The notes under the pieces are model-generated. The model saw only the letters and a program-made list of their open reading frames with translations. It was not told the DNA's origin and ran no database searches. A program made the translations under genes and the position numbers. From Bacteroidales bacterium (GTDB taxonomy: Bacteria; Bacteroidota; Bacteroidia; Bacteroidales; WCHB1-69), in the NCBI GenBank assembly GCA_012838875.1, contig DUOL01000130.1, positions 1-18,282 of the forward strand: DNA of 18,282 nt. The letters are read 5' to 3'. This document shows positions 6,539 through 14,810 of this stretch, piece after piece. Every line of letters begins with the position of its first letter. The stretch's first letter is position 1.

Positions 6539-7708
6539 ATGGCATATCGCAATAAAAAGAAAAAAAGAAAAAAAAGTCAATTTAGACGTTTTCTTTATGT
6601 AGCTCTTTTGGCTATCAATATACTTGTTGGTTTACCTCTATTATTCTCATTTTTAGCTCAATATATTCCCCCCTCAACCTCTAAATACGTTGCCTTTTCA
6701 GGTATAGCATTCCCCTATTTATTAGTAGCAAATTGCATTATCTGTTTTCTTTGGATTTTTGTACGTTACCAATATTTAATTATTTCATTAACACTCATTT
6801 TACTTAATACCAACACGATTGATAAACATTATCAATTTAAAGGCGTAGAAAAACCTCAAAAATGCGCTCAATGTATTAAAGTAATGAGTTATAACGTCCG
6901 TCTATTTGATTTATACAATCCTACACCTAGTGAATTTGGAAAAGGTAAAGAGAAGATTTTCAACTATTTAAAAATCGAAAAACCGGACATCGTCTGTTTT
7001 CAAGAGTATTTTTTAGATAAAGGAAATAAATTGAACTTTTTCACGACGGATTCTATTCTTTCTACCTTAGAATTACAAAATGATGAACGTTATTATTATC
7101 AATATTTTCCGAATAATTTAAGAAATGAATATTTTTACGGATTAGCGATTTTTACAAAATATCGAATTGTTAACAACGGGGTTGTTGAACTGGAAAAAGG
7201 ATCTAATAATATTGCTATTTATGCTGATATAAAGTATCGAAGCGACACTATACGGATTTACTCTATTCACTTGACCTCTATTCATTTAGACAAAATAGAT
7301 TACGAAACAGGAAAGTATTTTTCTCAAAATCTGAATGATCCTAACTTGAGTAAAAAAACAAAAAATATATATCTTAAACTTGATGTTGCATTTAAAAAAC
7401 GAGAATTGCAAGTTAAAATGCTTAAAAATCATATTGATAGTTGTAGATTTCCTATCATTCTATGTGGCGACTTTAACGATACACCTGCTTCGTATGCATA
7501 CAATCAATTAGCCAAAAAATTTAAAGACACTTTTCGTGAAAGTGGACAAGGAGAGGGCATTACTTATCACGGAGACGCTTTCCCACAATATCGAATTGAT
7601 TACATATTATATGACAAAAGATATAAATCATACGGACATACGGTTACGAACTCAATAAAAGTGTCCGACCATTTCCCCATTTTCAGTTATATCTCACTTC
7701 AAAAATAG
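6539..7708 (+). CDS. Membrane-anchored endonuclease/exonuclease/phosphatase-family protein
   Basis: This 389-residue protein has a strongly basic N-terminus (about 11 lysines or arginines in the first 18 residues), then roughly three hydrophobic segments between residues 18 and 92. An EEP catalytic domain follows from about 113: MSYNVRLFD (116-124) with the metal-site asparagine, DIVCFQEY (150-157) with the metal-binding glutamate, CGDFNDTP (309-316), RIDYIL (352-357) and the terminal SDHFP (376-380) with the catalytic Asp-His. All core residues are present. The domain is expected on the outer face of the inner membrane if the basic end is cytosolic and the number of segments is odd. The substrate could be nucleic acid, a phospholipid or an inositol phosphate. 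It converges with the FISUMP gene, only 12 nt apart. Confidence 0.85.
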   Translation: MAYRNKKKKRKKSQFRRFLYVALLAINILVGLPLLFSFLAQYIPPSTSKYVAFSGIAFPYLLVANCIICFLWIFVRYQYLIISLTLILLNTNTIDKHYQFKGVEKPQKCAQCIKVMSYNVRLFDLYNPTPSEFGKGKEKIFNYLKIEKPDIVCFQEYFLDKGNKLNFFTTDSILSTLELQNDERYYYQYFPNNLRNEYFYGLAIFTKYRIVNNGVVELEKGSNNIAIYADIKYRSDTIRIYSIHLTSIHLDKIDYETGKYFSQNLNDPNLSKKTKNIYLKLDVAFKKRELQVKMLKNHIDSCRFPIILCGDFNDTPASYAYNQLAKKFKDTFRESGQGEGITYHGDAFPQYRIDYILYDKRYKSYGHTVTNSIKVSDHFPIFSYISLQK

Positions 7709-7720
7709 CTTTCTTACTTC

Positions 7721-9214
7721 TCAATCTTTTACGCAACGAACGGAAAAACAAAAATTAAAATTTCTAGGGTATACTGAGAGAGCGGAACTATTAAATGATA
7801 GAATTGCTACATTTATCGAGTAAAAATTTTGAAGAGTGGAAGTAGCCCAATATCCCATATAGCCTAAGTCCGAAAATATTGTAAAATCACCGTTTTGACC
7901 GGGGCTTTGATTATAAATACCAGCCGGCAAAGCTGAAAAGTAACTGGAATTGAAGCCAACACTTGCAGGATTGCCAATGGAATTTTGTACTGCTGATATG
8001 TATATTGTTTGCCAACTCACTTCATCCTTAGCTAAAGCAACAGCAACACCACTTGCCCCATTCAAATGAGTTGAAATATATGAATTCATGGTTTGCCACT
8101 CGGCTAAACTTGGAACATGCCAATGTTCAGGACAAACTCCTTGCACATGACTTGGTTCACTATTAGAAGATAACTGTCCCCTCATAATCGCACCACAATT
8201 ATATAAATATCCATAAGACTTTTTCTCGGCTTCCGTCATGAAATCGTAGTATACGTAATTATAATCGGGAGTGGCAAGCGCTTTAATAGCAGTTCCGTCT
8301 GAAAAATGTGTAGATCGTAAATTTTCTCTCATCCAACATTGATTGCCTATTTGAACCGTATTATAACTATTATTGTTAAAATCTTTTACATAAACAGCGG
8401 ATTGACAAGAATTGGGCGGGGGCGACAGAGTAACCTCGTAAGTTCTGCCGTAAAAAGTTTGTCCCGTAGTAGTAACAAAAGCACGAACAAAATAGGAAAG
8501 CCCGCCTGTCAAACCACAAATTGACAAAGAAAAAGAATCGGAACTATGAGCTAATTCCGTTTGTGAATTGTAGATAGTCGGCTCCGAATTTTCTCCCCAA
8601 CAAATTCCCATTGAATTTATTGTCAGATTACTGTTTTCAGTAATTTTTCCGCCTGTAATTACACAATTCCCTCTACTTGGCTGAGGAACTTTCGTTTCAA
8701 TTTTAATCTCTCCTTGCAACTCTCCACATGGAGAATAACGTAAAATAGAATCTTTAAAATTGGGCTGATTCATCAAATCATTATAATCGCCACCAAAACT
8801 GTTTTCTGCCGTTTTGGCACACAATGCATACGGAACGCTCAAAATCTGATTGCACATAGTACTTAAAAACTCCGCTTCACCCGGTAAACGAAACGACGTT
8901 TCGATAAAAAAAATGTTTTTATCCCAATTAATTGAATCAATAGCACCGGTTTGATTTTCTCCGCTTCCAATGACTAAAGTTATCAATCCTGTAAAACTGC
9001 TTGTAACAACATGCGTCTCCTCAAAAACGGCATTCCCCTGTGCACTCTCTTCTAATATTCTCACCCGAACGGTAATTGACTGACTGCTAACAAGTTGCCC
9101 CTGCTGATTACGTACAACAGCTTGAAACGATAAAAAAGCCGGTGCTTGAGAAAAAACAAAGTTATTTATAAAAAACAGGATAAAAAGAGTTTTTAATATT
9201 CCAAAAGTTCTCAT
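7721..9214 (-). CDS. Secreted FISUMP-domain protein
   Basis: This 497-residue protein has a signal peptide (residues 1-23, cut near FSQ-AP). Its N-terminal module is common in this group: FQAVVRNQQGQLV, then a beta-rich region ending in SVPYALCAKTAENS (127-140). A fibronectin-like stretch follows (about 183-262, with MGICWGENSEPT and YFVRAFVTTTGQTFYG). The C-terminal half is a FISUMP domain (about 268-497), with the hallmark QIGNQCWMRENLR (288-300), GYLYNCGAI, VCPEHWHVPSLAEW and the terminal SVRCVKD. No C-terminal type IX sorting domain is seen, so it is probably periplasmic or surface-exposed by another route. The function of this family is not established. It has its own promoter. Confidence 0.85.
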   Translation of the reverse strand: MRTFGILKTLFILFFINNFVFSQAPAFLSFQAVVRNQQGQLVSSQSITVRVRILEESAQGNAVFEETHVVTSSFTGLITLVIGSGENQTGAIDSINWDKNIFFIETSFRLPGEAEFLSTMCNQILSVPYALCAKTAENSFGGDYNDLMNQPNFKDSILRYSPCGELQGEIKIETKVPQPSRGNCVITGGKITENSNLTINSMGICWGENSEPTIYNSQTELAHSSDSFSLSICGLTGGLSYFVRAFVTTTGQTFYGRTYEVTLSPPPNSCQSAVYVKDFNNNSYNTVQIGNQCWMRENLRSTHFSDGTAIKALATPDYNYVYYDFMTEAEKKSYGYLYNCGAIMRGQLSSNSEPSHVQGVCPEHWHVPSLAEWQTMNSYISTHLNGASGVAVALAKDEVSWQTIYISAVQNSIGNPASVGFNSSYFSALPAGIYNQSPGQNGDFTIFSDLGYMGYWATSTLQNFYSINVAILSFNSSALSVYPRNFNFCFSVRCVKD

Positions 9215-9252
9215 AGTTATTATAGTTAAAAATAGTTATCTAGTACGAGCGA

Positions 9253-9260
9253 CAAAGATA
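9253..9260 (-). promoter_or_regulatory. -7 element for the FISUMP gene
   Basis: TATCTTTG on the minus strand, 38 nt before the start codon, is an exact TAnnTTTG match. It lies in the 126-bp gap after the 3' end of rnr, so the FISUMP gene is likely a separate unit. Confidence 0.6.
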
Positions 9261-9340
9261 ATATATTTTTAACAAATAGTTAGTATATTTTTGAAATATT
9301 TTTAAGAAAAAATCTTTTTGATTTTAAATTAGTTTATTCC

Positions 9341-11488
9341 TTACTTAATACGTACAATATCGAAATTTATCTGTTTTTTCAAAACATCAACTCCTTCAAC
9401 TTTTATAATAACGGAGCTTCCCATCTGCAAGTTTCGCCCTTTATGAAGTCCGATTAAGGCATAATTATCCTCATCAATATAGTAGAAATCGTCATCAAAT
9501 TTGCGTATCGGAATCAACCCTTCGCACTTCGATTCTTTTATTTCGGCATAAACTCCCCACTTCGCAATGCCCGTAACAATAGCTTCAAATTCTTGTCCAA
9601 CTCGTTCGCTCAAATATTCAGCCTGCTTGAATTTAATGGAACTTCTTTCTGCTTCGGTCGCTTTTTGCTCCATCTGTGAAGCATGCTTACAATAAGTTTC
9701 ATATTCATCTTTATTGACACTTGGTTTTCCTTTAAGATAACCATCTAAAAGTCGATGAACCATTAAATCGGGATAACGGCGAATGGGAGAAGTAAAATGT
9801 GTATAGTACGGGAATGCTAAGCCATAATGCCCAATATTTTCGGTAGAATAAACAGCTCGTGCCATGAGTCTGATTGTCAATTGATTAATCATATCATGCT
9901 CATGATTCTTCTTACTCTCTTCTAACATCTTATTAAATGAACTCACTAAAGCCTTTCTTGAACCCGTTTTCAAATCATATCCTAATTTATGAGCAAAGGT
10001 TTTAAATTTCTCCAATTTATCACTAATCGGTTCATCGTGAATTCGATATACAAAGGTTTTAATCTCTTTTTGACGAGCAACTTTTTTCCCGATTTTTTCC
10101 GCTACTTTTTTATTGGCTAATAACATCAATTCTTCTATTAAAAAATTGGACTCTTTACTTTCATAAAGAAATATGTCAATAGGTTTTCCATTTTCATCCA
10201 GCACAAATTTCACTTCCGCAGACTCGAAATTGATAGCGAAATTCTCCAATCTCGATTTTCTAAGTTTTTGTGTCAATTGATAAACAGGCAGGATAACCTC
10301 GCTCATCTCTGAGGATTTATTTTCAATTATTTCCTGCACCTCATCATACGAAAATTGTCTATTAGAATGAATGACCGTTCTGCCGAACCATTCACGGCGT
10401 ACATGAGCGTTATCATCTAAATCGAAGACGGCGCTGTAGCACAACTTATCTTCATTTGGACGAAGTGAACAGAGAAAATTCGACAATTTCTCGGGCAACA
10501 TAGGAACCACTCTATCAACTAAATAGACAGACGTGCCTCGTTCGTATGCTTCTTTATCTACTAAAGAGTTTTTCTTAACGTAAAAGGATACGTCAGCAAT
10601 GTGGATGCCAACTCGATGAAGTCCGCTTTCTAACTTTTCATACGAAATAGCATCATCGAAATCTTTTGCGTCAACAGGGTCAATGGTAAAAGTGGGAACG
10701 GCTCTAAAATCTCTTCGCTTGTTTATTTCACTTTCAGACAGATAATCTTCAAATTTTGCAACCTCATTTTCAACTTCCGGCGAGAATCGAAGAGGAAAGT
10801 CATTTTCCACTAAAATAGCATTCATCTCCACGTTATGCTCTCCAGGCTTCCCTAAAACATTTTCTACTTTTCCGATAGGACTTCTCGAATCGGGAGTCCA
10901 ATCTACAATAGAAACAACAACTTTCTCCCCATTTTTTGCTCCATTTACAAACCGAGTGGGAATTAAAACATCTCTTTTATAAGAAGGACTATCCGGCATA
11001 AAATAACAAGTACCACTATGTTGTTTAATAATCCCCGTAAGCAGTTTTTTGCTCCTTTTAACAATCTCCACAACTTCCCCTTCACGCCGTTTCTCTTTTC
11101 TGGTCGGGAAAAGTAAAACTTTCACGGTATCGCCATGCAAGGCATTTTGTAAGTTTCCTTCACTAATAAAAATATCGTCCCCGCCACCATTTTCCGATAT
11201 TACAAAAGCTGACCCGCTGGCTCGCACCGTTAATTGACCGGTAATATAATTTCGTCCCGTAACATCACTTCTATAATGCTTCGGATTCAACCTATATTTT
11301 CCTCGACCAGCTGTCAAGATAATTTTGGCACTAACAAAATCTTCTATAATTCGTTTTACTTTTTCGCGTCCGTTCTTGTCGAAAATGCCGATTTTAGCTG
11401 CAATTTGTTTATAATTATATTTCAAATTGCCACCTTCAGAAAGTACTTTTATAATTTCATTCCCTAAATTAAGTTTCTTTTTTTTCAT
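9341..11488 (-). CDS. rnr: Ribonuclease R
   Basis: This 715-residue 3'-5' exoribonuclease degrades structured RNA. Domains in order: an N-terminal winged-helix region (about 1-70), two cold-shock/OB domains (about 80-225), the RNB catalytic domain starting near 250 with the aspartate cluster DPVDAKDFDD (270-279) and GIHIADVSFYV, then TSPIRRYPDLMVHRLL, and a C-terminal S1 domain (about 630-713, with GIAKWGVYAEI and EGLIP). The length is a little shorter than the E. coli enzyme, because the C-terminal basic tail is absent. It starts 40 nt after the HAD phosphatase gene with no recognisable promoter between, so it is probably the second gene of that transcript. Confidence 0.96.
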   Translation of the reverse strand: MKKKKLNLGNEIIKVLSEGGNLKYNYKQIAAKIGIFDKNGREKVKRIIEDFVSAKIILTAGRGKYRLNPKHYRSDVTGRNYITGQLTVRASGSAFVISENGGGDDIFISEGNLQNALHGDTVKVLLFPTRKEKRREGEVVEIVKRSKKLLTGIIKQHSGTCYFMPDSPSYKRDVLIPTRFVNGAKNGEKVVVSIVDWTPDSRSPIGKVENVLGKPGEHNVEMNAILVENDFPLRFSPEVENEVAKFEDYLSESEINKRRDFRAVPTFTIDPVDAKDFDDAISYEKLESGLHRVGIHIADVSFYVKKNSLVDKEAYERGTSVYLVDRVVPMLPEKLSNFLCSLRPNEDKLCYSAVFDLDDNAHVRREWFGRTVIHSNRQFSYDEVQEIIENKSSEMSEVILPVYQLTQKLRKSRLENFAINFESAEVKFVLDENGKPIDIFLYESKESNFLIEELMLLANKKVAEKIGKKVARQKEIKTFVYRIHDEPISDKLEKFKTFAHKLGYDLKTGSRKALVSSFNKMLEESKKNHEHDMINQLTIRLMARAVYSTENIGHYGLAFPYYTHFTSPIRRYPDLMVHRLLDGYLKGKPSVNKDEYETYCKHASQMEQKATEAERSSIKFKQAEYLSERVGQEFEAIVTGIAKWGVYAEIKESKCEGLIPIRKFDDDFYYIDEDNYALIGLHKGRNLQMGSSVIIKVEGVDVLKKQINFDIVRIK

Positions 11489-11528
11489 GCAAGTTTAATT
11501 GTTGAAGTTTATTTTTTTAAAAATAGTT

Positions 11529-12155
11529 TTACGGAAGTCGCAACAATCCCTTATCAAACAAGCTCGAAATATCCATATTTTCAAGATGATAAGCAACTAA
11601 CCCAACCTGTTTTGCTCCCTCAACATGTCTAATTGTATCATCAATAAATAGCGTCTCTGTCGGATCAAGATTTTGATTTTTAATAATATATTCAAAACTT
11701 TCCCTGTTTGGCTTCCTAAGCCCAATATGATGAGAGAAAAAAGATTTTTCAAATAATGTTGTAAAAATGTCAAAACCGAATTTTTTCTTCATCGCAGGTA
11801 CAAATTGATTATAATTCAATTCGTTAGTATTACTAAAAAGAAAAATGGAATAATTCTTTTTAACCTCTTCTAAGAGTTTAACACGATGGGCAGGGATATC
11901 TATTAAAATGGCATTCCAAGCAGTATCTATTTGATTATCCGTAAGCTCAACAGAAGACAACGAGCGAATATAATTTCTAAATTCGGCAACAGGAATTTTT
12001 CCTTCCTCAAATTTATCAATCATCTCCGTTTGCTTTTCTTGTGTATATTTCTTATCAAAATCGGCTAATCCAAATTGTGCAAATGTCTCAACAATTCTGT
12101 AATAATCAATATCATAAATAACTCCGCCTAAGTCAAAAATAATATTCTTTATCAT
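11529..12155 (-). CDS. HAD-family phosphatase (YihX-like)
   Basis: This 208-residue cytosolic hydrolase begins at ATG 12155, giving MIKNIIFDLGGVIYDID. A longer frame with ATG at 12191 exists, but it would begin upstream of the probable transcription start and adds a non-conserved 12 residues. HAD motif I is FDLGGV; like YihX, the residue two after the nucleophile is not aspartate. Motif II is LFSNTNE, the lysine of motif III lies in LRKPNRESFEYI, and motif IV is LFIDDTIRHVEGA. The length fits the HAD-IA subgroup. YihX acts on glucose-1-phosphate, but the substrate here is unknown. It is followed 40 nt later by rnr. Confidence 0.88.
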   Translation of the reverse strand: MIKNIIFDLGGVIYDIDYYRIVETFAQFGLADFDKKYTQEKQTEMIDKFEEGKIPVAEFRNYIRSLSSVELTDNQIDTAWNAILIDIPAHRVKLLEEVKKNYSIFLFSNTNELNYNQFVPAMKKKFGFDIFTTLFEKSFFSHHIGLRKPNRESFEYIIKNQNLDPTETLFIDDTIRHVEGAKQVGLVAYHLENMDISSLFDKGLLRLP

Positions 12156-12180
12156 ATCTTTATTTTTTGAAATATAGCTA

Positions 12181-12188
12181 CAAAAATA
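12181..12188 (-). promoter_or_regulatory. -7 element for the HAD-rnr transcript
   Basis: TATTTTTG on the minus strand fits TAnnTTTG. Transcription would begin near 12175, inside the longer frame's upstream extension, which supports the start at 12155. No other candidate promoter is seen before rnr. Confidence 0.5.
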
Positions 12189-12206
12189 CAAAATAAAAAT
12201 GTCTAT

Positions 12207-12237
12207 TTGTCAGATTTTTATTCTGGCATAAATTTTG
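12207..12237 (+). promoter_or_regulatory. Probable htpG promoter
   Basis: TTG at 12207-12209 is followed 19 nt later by TAAATTTTG (12229-12237). The spacing matches the -33/-7 spacing known for Bacteroidota. The -7 element has three rather than two bases between TA and TTTG, so it is an imperfect match. It lies 53 nt before the htpG start. No inverted repeat of the CIRCE heat-shock type was seen. Confidence 0.45.
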
Positions 12238-12290
12238 CACAACAAAGTTGAAAACAGCAGTATTTAATATAAAATAAAAAAATAATAGTT

Positions 12291-14156
12291 ATGCAAAAAG
12301 GTAAAATTAAGGTACAGACAGAGAATATTTTTCCCGTTATCAAAAAATTCCTATACTCCGAACATGATATTTTTATCCGCGAACTGATTTCCAATGCGGT
12401 TGACGCCACACAAAAGTTGAAGACATTAGTCAGTTTGGGTAGCACAAATGTAGAATTGGGCGATTTGACCATTGACGTGCAGGTTGACAAAGAGAAAAAA
12501 GAGATTCGAGTGATAGACAGAGGAATTGGGATGACAGCGGAAGAGGTCGATAAGTACATTAATCAAATTGCATTTTCTAGTGCGGAAGAGTTTTTATCTA
12601 AATATAAAGGAGCCGACTCAGTCAATATTATCGGTCATTTTGGATTAGGATTCTATTCTGCCTTTATGGTCTCTTCGTCTGTAGATATCATCTCAAAATC
12701 TTACGTAGAGGGTGCGGAACCCGTGCGTTGGAGTTGTGACGGAACGCCGAACTATACAATGACCACTGCAGAAAAAGCTGAGCGTGGAACTGAAATTATA
12801 TTACATATCGCCGAAGACTCGGAAGAGTTTCTGGACGAAAATAAAATTGTCGGATTATTACGAAAATATTGCCGTTTCCTCCCCATTCCTATCCAATGTG
12901 GCATGGAAAAACGTTGGGAGAAAACGGAAGAAGACGAAAAAGAAAAAGAGGTTGAAAAACCGCGAATTATCAATAATACAAACCCTCTCTGGAAAGAAAC
13001 TCCGGCAAATTTGAAAAATGAAGACTACCTCTCTTTCTATAGAGAACTCTACCCTGCCACTTTTGAAGAACCTCTTTTCCAAATCCACCTTAATGTAGAT
13101 TATCCCTTTAATTTAAACGGGATTCTCTATTTTCCAAAAGTGAAAAATCAATTCGAAATACAGAAAAATAAAGTACAACTCTATTGTAATCAGGTTTTTA
13201 TTACCGACCAACTTGAAGGGATTATCCCTGAATTTATGATGCTGCTACACGGAGTTATCGATTCTCCCGATATCCCCCTCAATGTTTCACGCTCCTATTT
13301 ACAGTCAGACGCAAACGTGAAAAAAATATCTTCGCATATCACCAAAAAAGTAGCAGAGAAATTAGAAGATATGTTTAAAAATAACCGTGAAGATTTTGAA
13401 AAAAAATGGGACGACCTGAAAGTATTTCTGCAATACGGCTCAATTACGGACGAAAAGTTTTATGATAGAATAAAAGATATTTTCCTTCTGAAAAATATTG
13501 AAAATCAATATTTTACAATCGAAGAGTATAAAACAAAAATCTCTGCTTTACAAAAAGACAAAAATGATACTTTAATCTACTTATACTCTTCTGATACGCA
13601 AGCTCAACATCTATATATCGACACGGCGAAAGAGAAAGGGTACGATGTTTTATTATTGGACGGATTTTTGGATACCCATTTTATTAATATGTTAGAGACA
13701 AAGTTAGAGAAAACAAAATTTTCACGTGTAGACGCTGACATTATTGATAAAATCATTGAAAAAGACGAGATACAACCGTCAAAATTAGCTGAAAAAGAAC
13801 AAGAAAAGTTAAAAAAGTTTTTCCAAGAACAGGTTGATGAGAAAAAATTCTCCATCCAAATTGAGAATTTAAGTGAAACTGATTTGCCGATTATCATAAC
13901 ACAAAATGAATTTATGCGGCGTTTCCAAGATATGGAGAAAATAGCAGGTCAACAGAAGCTATATGGTCAATTTGAACATTATAATCTAATTGTTAACGCC
14001 AATCACAACTTAGCAACTAAAATTTTAAATGAGAAAAGTAAAAAGAAACGTGACGCTTTAGTTCAACAGTTGATAGACTTATCACTTTTATCGCAAAATA
14101 TCCTCACGGGAGAGAAATTAAGTGAATTTGTGAAAAGAAGTATCGAACTATTATAA
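12291..14156 (+). CDS. htpG: Molecular chaperone HtpG (Hsp90)
   Basis: This 621-residue ATP-dependent chaperone is cytosolic. The N-terminal ATPase domain has the GHKL motifs: RELISNAVDATQKL (30-43) with the catalytic glutamate and Mg-binding asparagine, DRGIGM (76-81) and GHFGLGFYSAFMV (115-127). A charged linker (about 207-219, EKTEEDEKEKEVE) leads to the middle domain, with NPLWKETP and the arginine-containing DSPDIPLNVSRSYLQSD. The C-terminal dimerisation domain ends at residue 621 without a cytosolic-type MEEVD tail, as usual for bacteria. It is complete, and divergent from the HAD gene. Confidence 0.98.
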   Translation: MQKGKIKVQTENIFPVIKKFLYSEHDIFIRELISNAVDATQKLKTLVSLGSTNVELGDLTIDVQVDKEKKEIRVIDRGIGMTAEEVDKYINQIAFSSAEEFLSKYKGADSVNIIGHFGLGFYSAFMVSSSVDIISKSYVEGAEPVRWSCDGTPNYTMTTAEKAERGTEIILHIAEDSEEFLDENKIVGLLRKYCRFLPIPIQCGMEKRWEKTEEDEKEKEVEKPRIINNTNPLWKETPANLKNEDYLSFYRELYPATFEEPLFQIHLNVDYPFNLNGILYFPKVKNQFEIQKNKVQLYCNQVFITDQLEGIIPEFMMLLHGVIDSPDIPLNVSRSYLQSDANVKKISSHITKKVAEKLEDMFKNNREDFEKKWDDLKVFLQYGSITDEKFYDRIKDIFLLKNIENQYFTIEEYKTKISALQKDKNDTLIYLYSSDTQAQHLYIDTAKEKGYDVLLLDGFLDTHFINMLETKLEKTKFSRVDADIIDKIIEKDEIQPSKLAEKEQEKLKKFFQEQVDEKKFSIQIENLSETDLPIIITQNEFMRRFQDMEKIAGQQKLYGQFEHYNLIVNANHNLATKILNEKSKKKRDALVQQLIDLSLLSQNILTGEKLSEFVKRSIELL

Positions 14157-14172
14157 AAAACAACACAACTTG
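14157..14172 (+). repeat. 16-bp direct repeat, left copy
   Basis: AAAACAACACAACTTG starts immediately after the htpG stop codon and recurs exactly at 15630-15645. The two copies enclose the GC-rich element and the fic gene. It could mark the ends of an inserted segment, or could be chance in AT-rich DNA. The rest of 14173-14338 contains no gene; it has a weak TTGATT/AATCAA hairpin at 14170-14185. Confidence 0.5.
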
Positions 14173-14338
14173 ATTTTACAATCAAAATAATTGGATTATC
14201 GTGTTATAGCATAGGTCAAAAGCAGTAACACCTCACGAGCTCATTTTAAGAAAATAGCACTTCTTTCGTTTAAATTCAAAATAGCATTTTGCTTCCTTTT
14301 GAAAATCAGGATAATTTTCATTTTTTTAATTTTTATTT

Positions 14339-14689
14339 GGGCGTGTCCCCTCGCTGCGCTCGGGGTCGGCCTCCGCCTACAAGTCCGCAGGAATGAGCTA
14401 TGAATAGCATAGTCGAAAAAGGAGCTTCTAAAGTCGCTCTTTTTCTCCTTGCTCTTCAAAGCTCATTCCTTTACGGGCTTTTCGGCTGCGTCCTCACGCA
14501 ATAGAGCAATATCCAAATCTTCGTCCGCGTGAGGCGGGAGGCGGAAAGCCCGCAAGGGCGGGAGACGCTGGGGACGCTGCTGCAAAAAAGCGAGCTTGTA
14601 AGCTCTTTTTGCAGCTTTGCGACCCCACGACTACCGCCCGCGTACTTGTAGCCGTACGCCGACCCCGAGCGCAGCGAGGGGACACGCCC
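14339..14689. repeat. GC-rich palindromic element A with perfect 32-bp inverted ends
   Basis: Positions 14339-14370 are the exact reverse complement of 14658-14689 (32 of 32). Pairing continues inward through CTACAAGT/ACTTGTAG (14377-14384 with 14644-14651) to about 14388/14640. Inside, three arms can be drawn: GGAATGAGCT/AGCTCATTCC (14390-14399 with 14460-14469); a central arm of CGGGCTTT/AAAGCCCG (14474-14481 with 14545-14552) and CCTCACGC/GCGTGAGG (14492-14499 with 14527-14534); and a hairpin at 14570-14626. The result is a cloverleaf. The element is much richer in G+C than its surroundings and codes no recognisable protein. A partial second copy begins at 18168. It could be a MITE-like element or a structured RNA. 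Confidence 0.85.
14570..14626. repeat. Core hairpin of element A
   Basis: GGGGACGC (14570-14577) pairs with GCGACCCC (14619-14626) with one A-A mismatch; GCTGC (14579-14583) pairs with GCAGC (14611-14615); then A5-6 faces T5, and GAGCTT/AAGCTC closes a GT loop. A 3-nt AGC bulge sits on the 5' side. The A-run, stem and T-run resemble a bidirectional intrinsic terminator embedded in a GC-rich stem. The inner 31 nt (14582-14612) recur in element B in reverse complement. Confidence 0.75.
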
Positions 14690-14774
14690 TAATTAAAAAT
14701 AAAATCAACTATAAAAATCTTGATTCCTAAAGAAAAAATCTTTCATTCGTAACCATTCCCTTTTTAAAAATAAT

Positions 14775-14782
14775 TATCTTTG
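14775..14782 (+). promoter_or_regulatory. -7 element for the Fic gene
   Basis: TATCTTTG on the plus strand is an exact TAnnTTTG match, 28 nt before the start codon and 85 bp past the right end of element A. It means that fic does not need readthrough from htpG. Confidence 0.6.
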
Positions 14783-14810
14783 TTGCGATAAAAAATAGTC
14801 GGATGTTGTT

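Noticed and set aside
12156..12191. Longer start for the HAD phosphatase (ATG 12191)
   Set aside because: It lies upstream of the predicted transcription start from the -7 element at 12181-12188, and the 12 added residues precede the normal HAD start.
12218..13897. Several open frames on the minus strand opposite htpG, and a short plus-strand one inside it
   Set aside because: They overlap a complete, well-recognised gene and show no motifs; they are reading-frame shadows.
14170..14185. TTGATT/AATCAA hairpin as the htpG terminator
   Set aside because: Only 6 A/T-rich pairs, and no T-run follows; too weak to call.
14241..14685. Minus-strand open frames of 72 and 63 codons inside and next to element A
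   Set aside because: They lie in inverted-repeat DNA, have arginine/alanine/serine-rich low-complexity translations, and no promoter or family likeness.
14339..14689. CRISPR array or tRNA cluster as an explanation of the GC-rich element
   Set aside because: There are no regularly spaced direct repeats and no acceptor, anticodon or TPsiC features; the structure is a nested palindrome.
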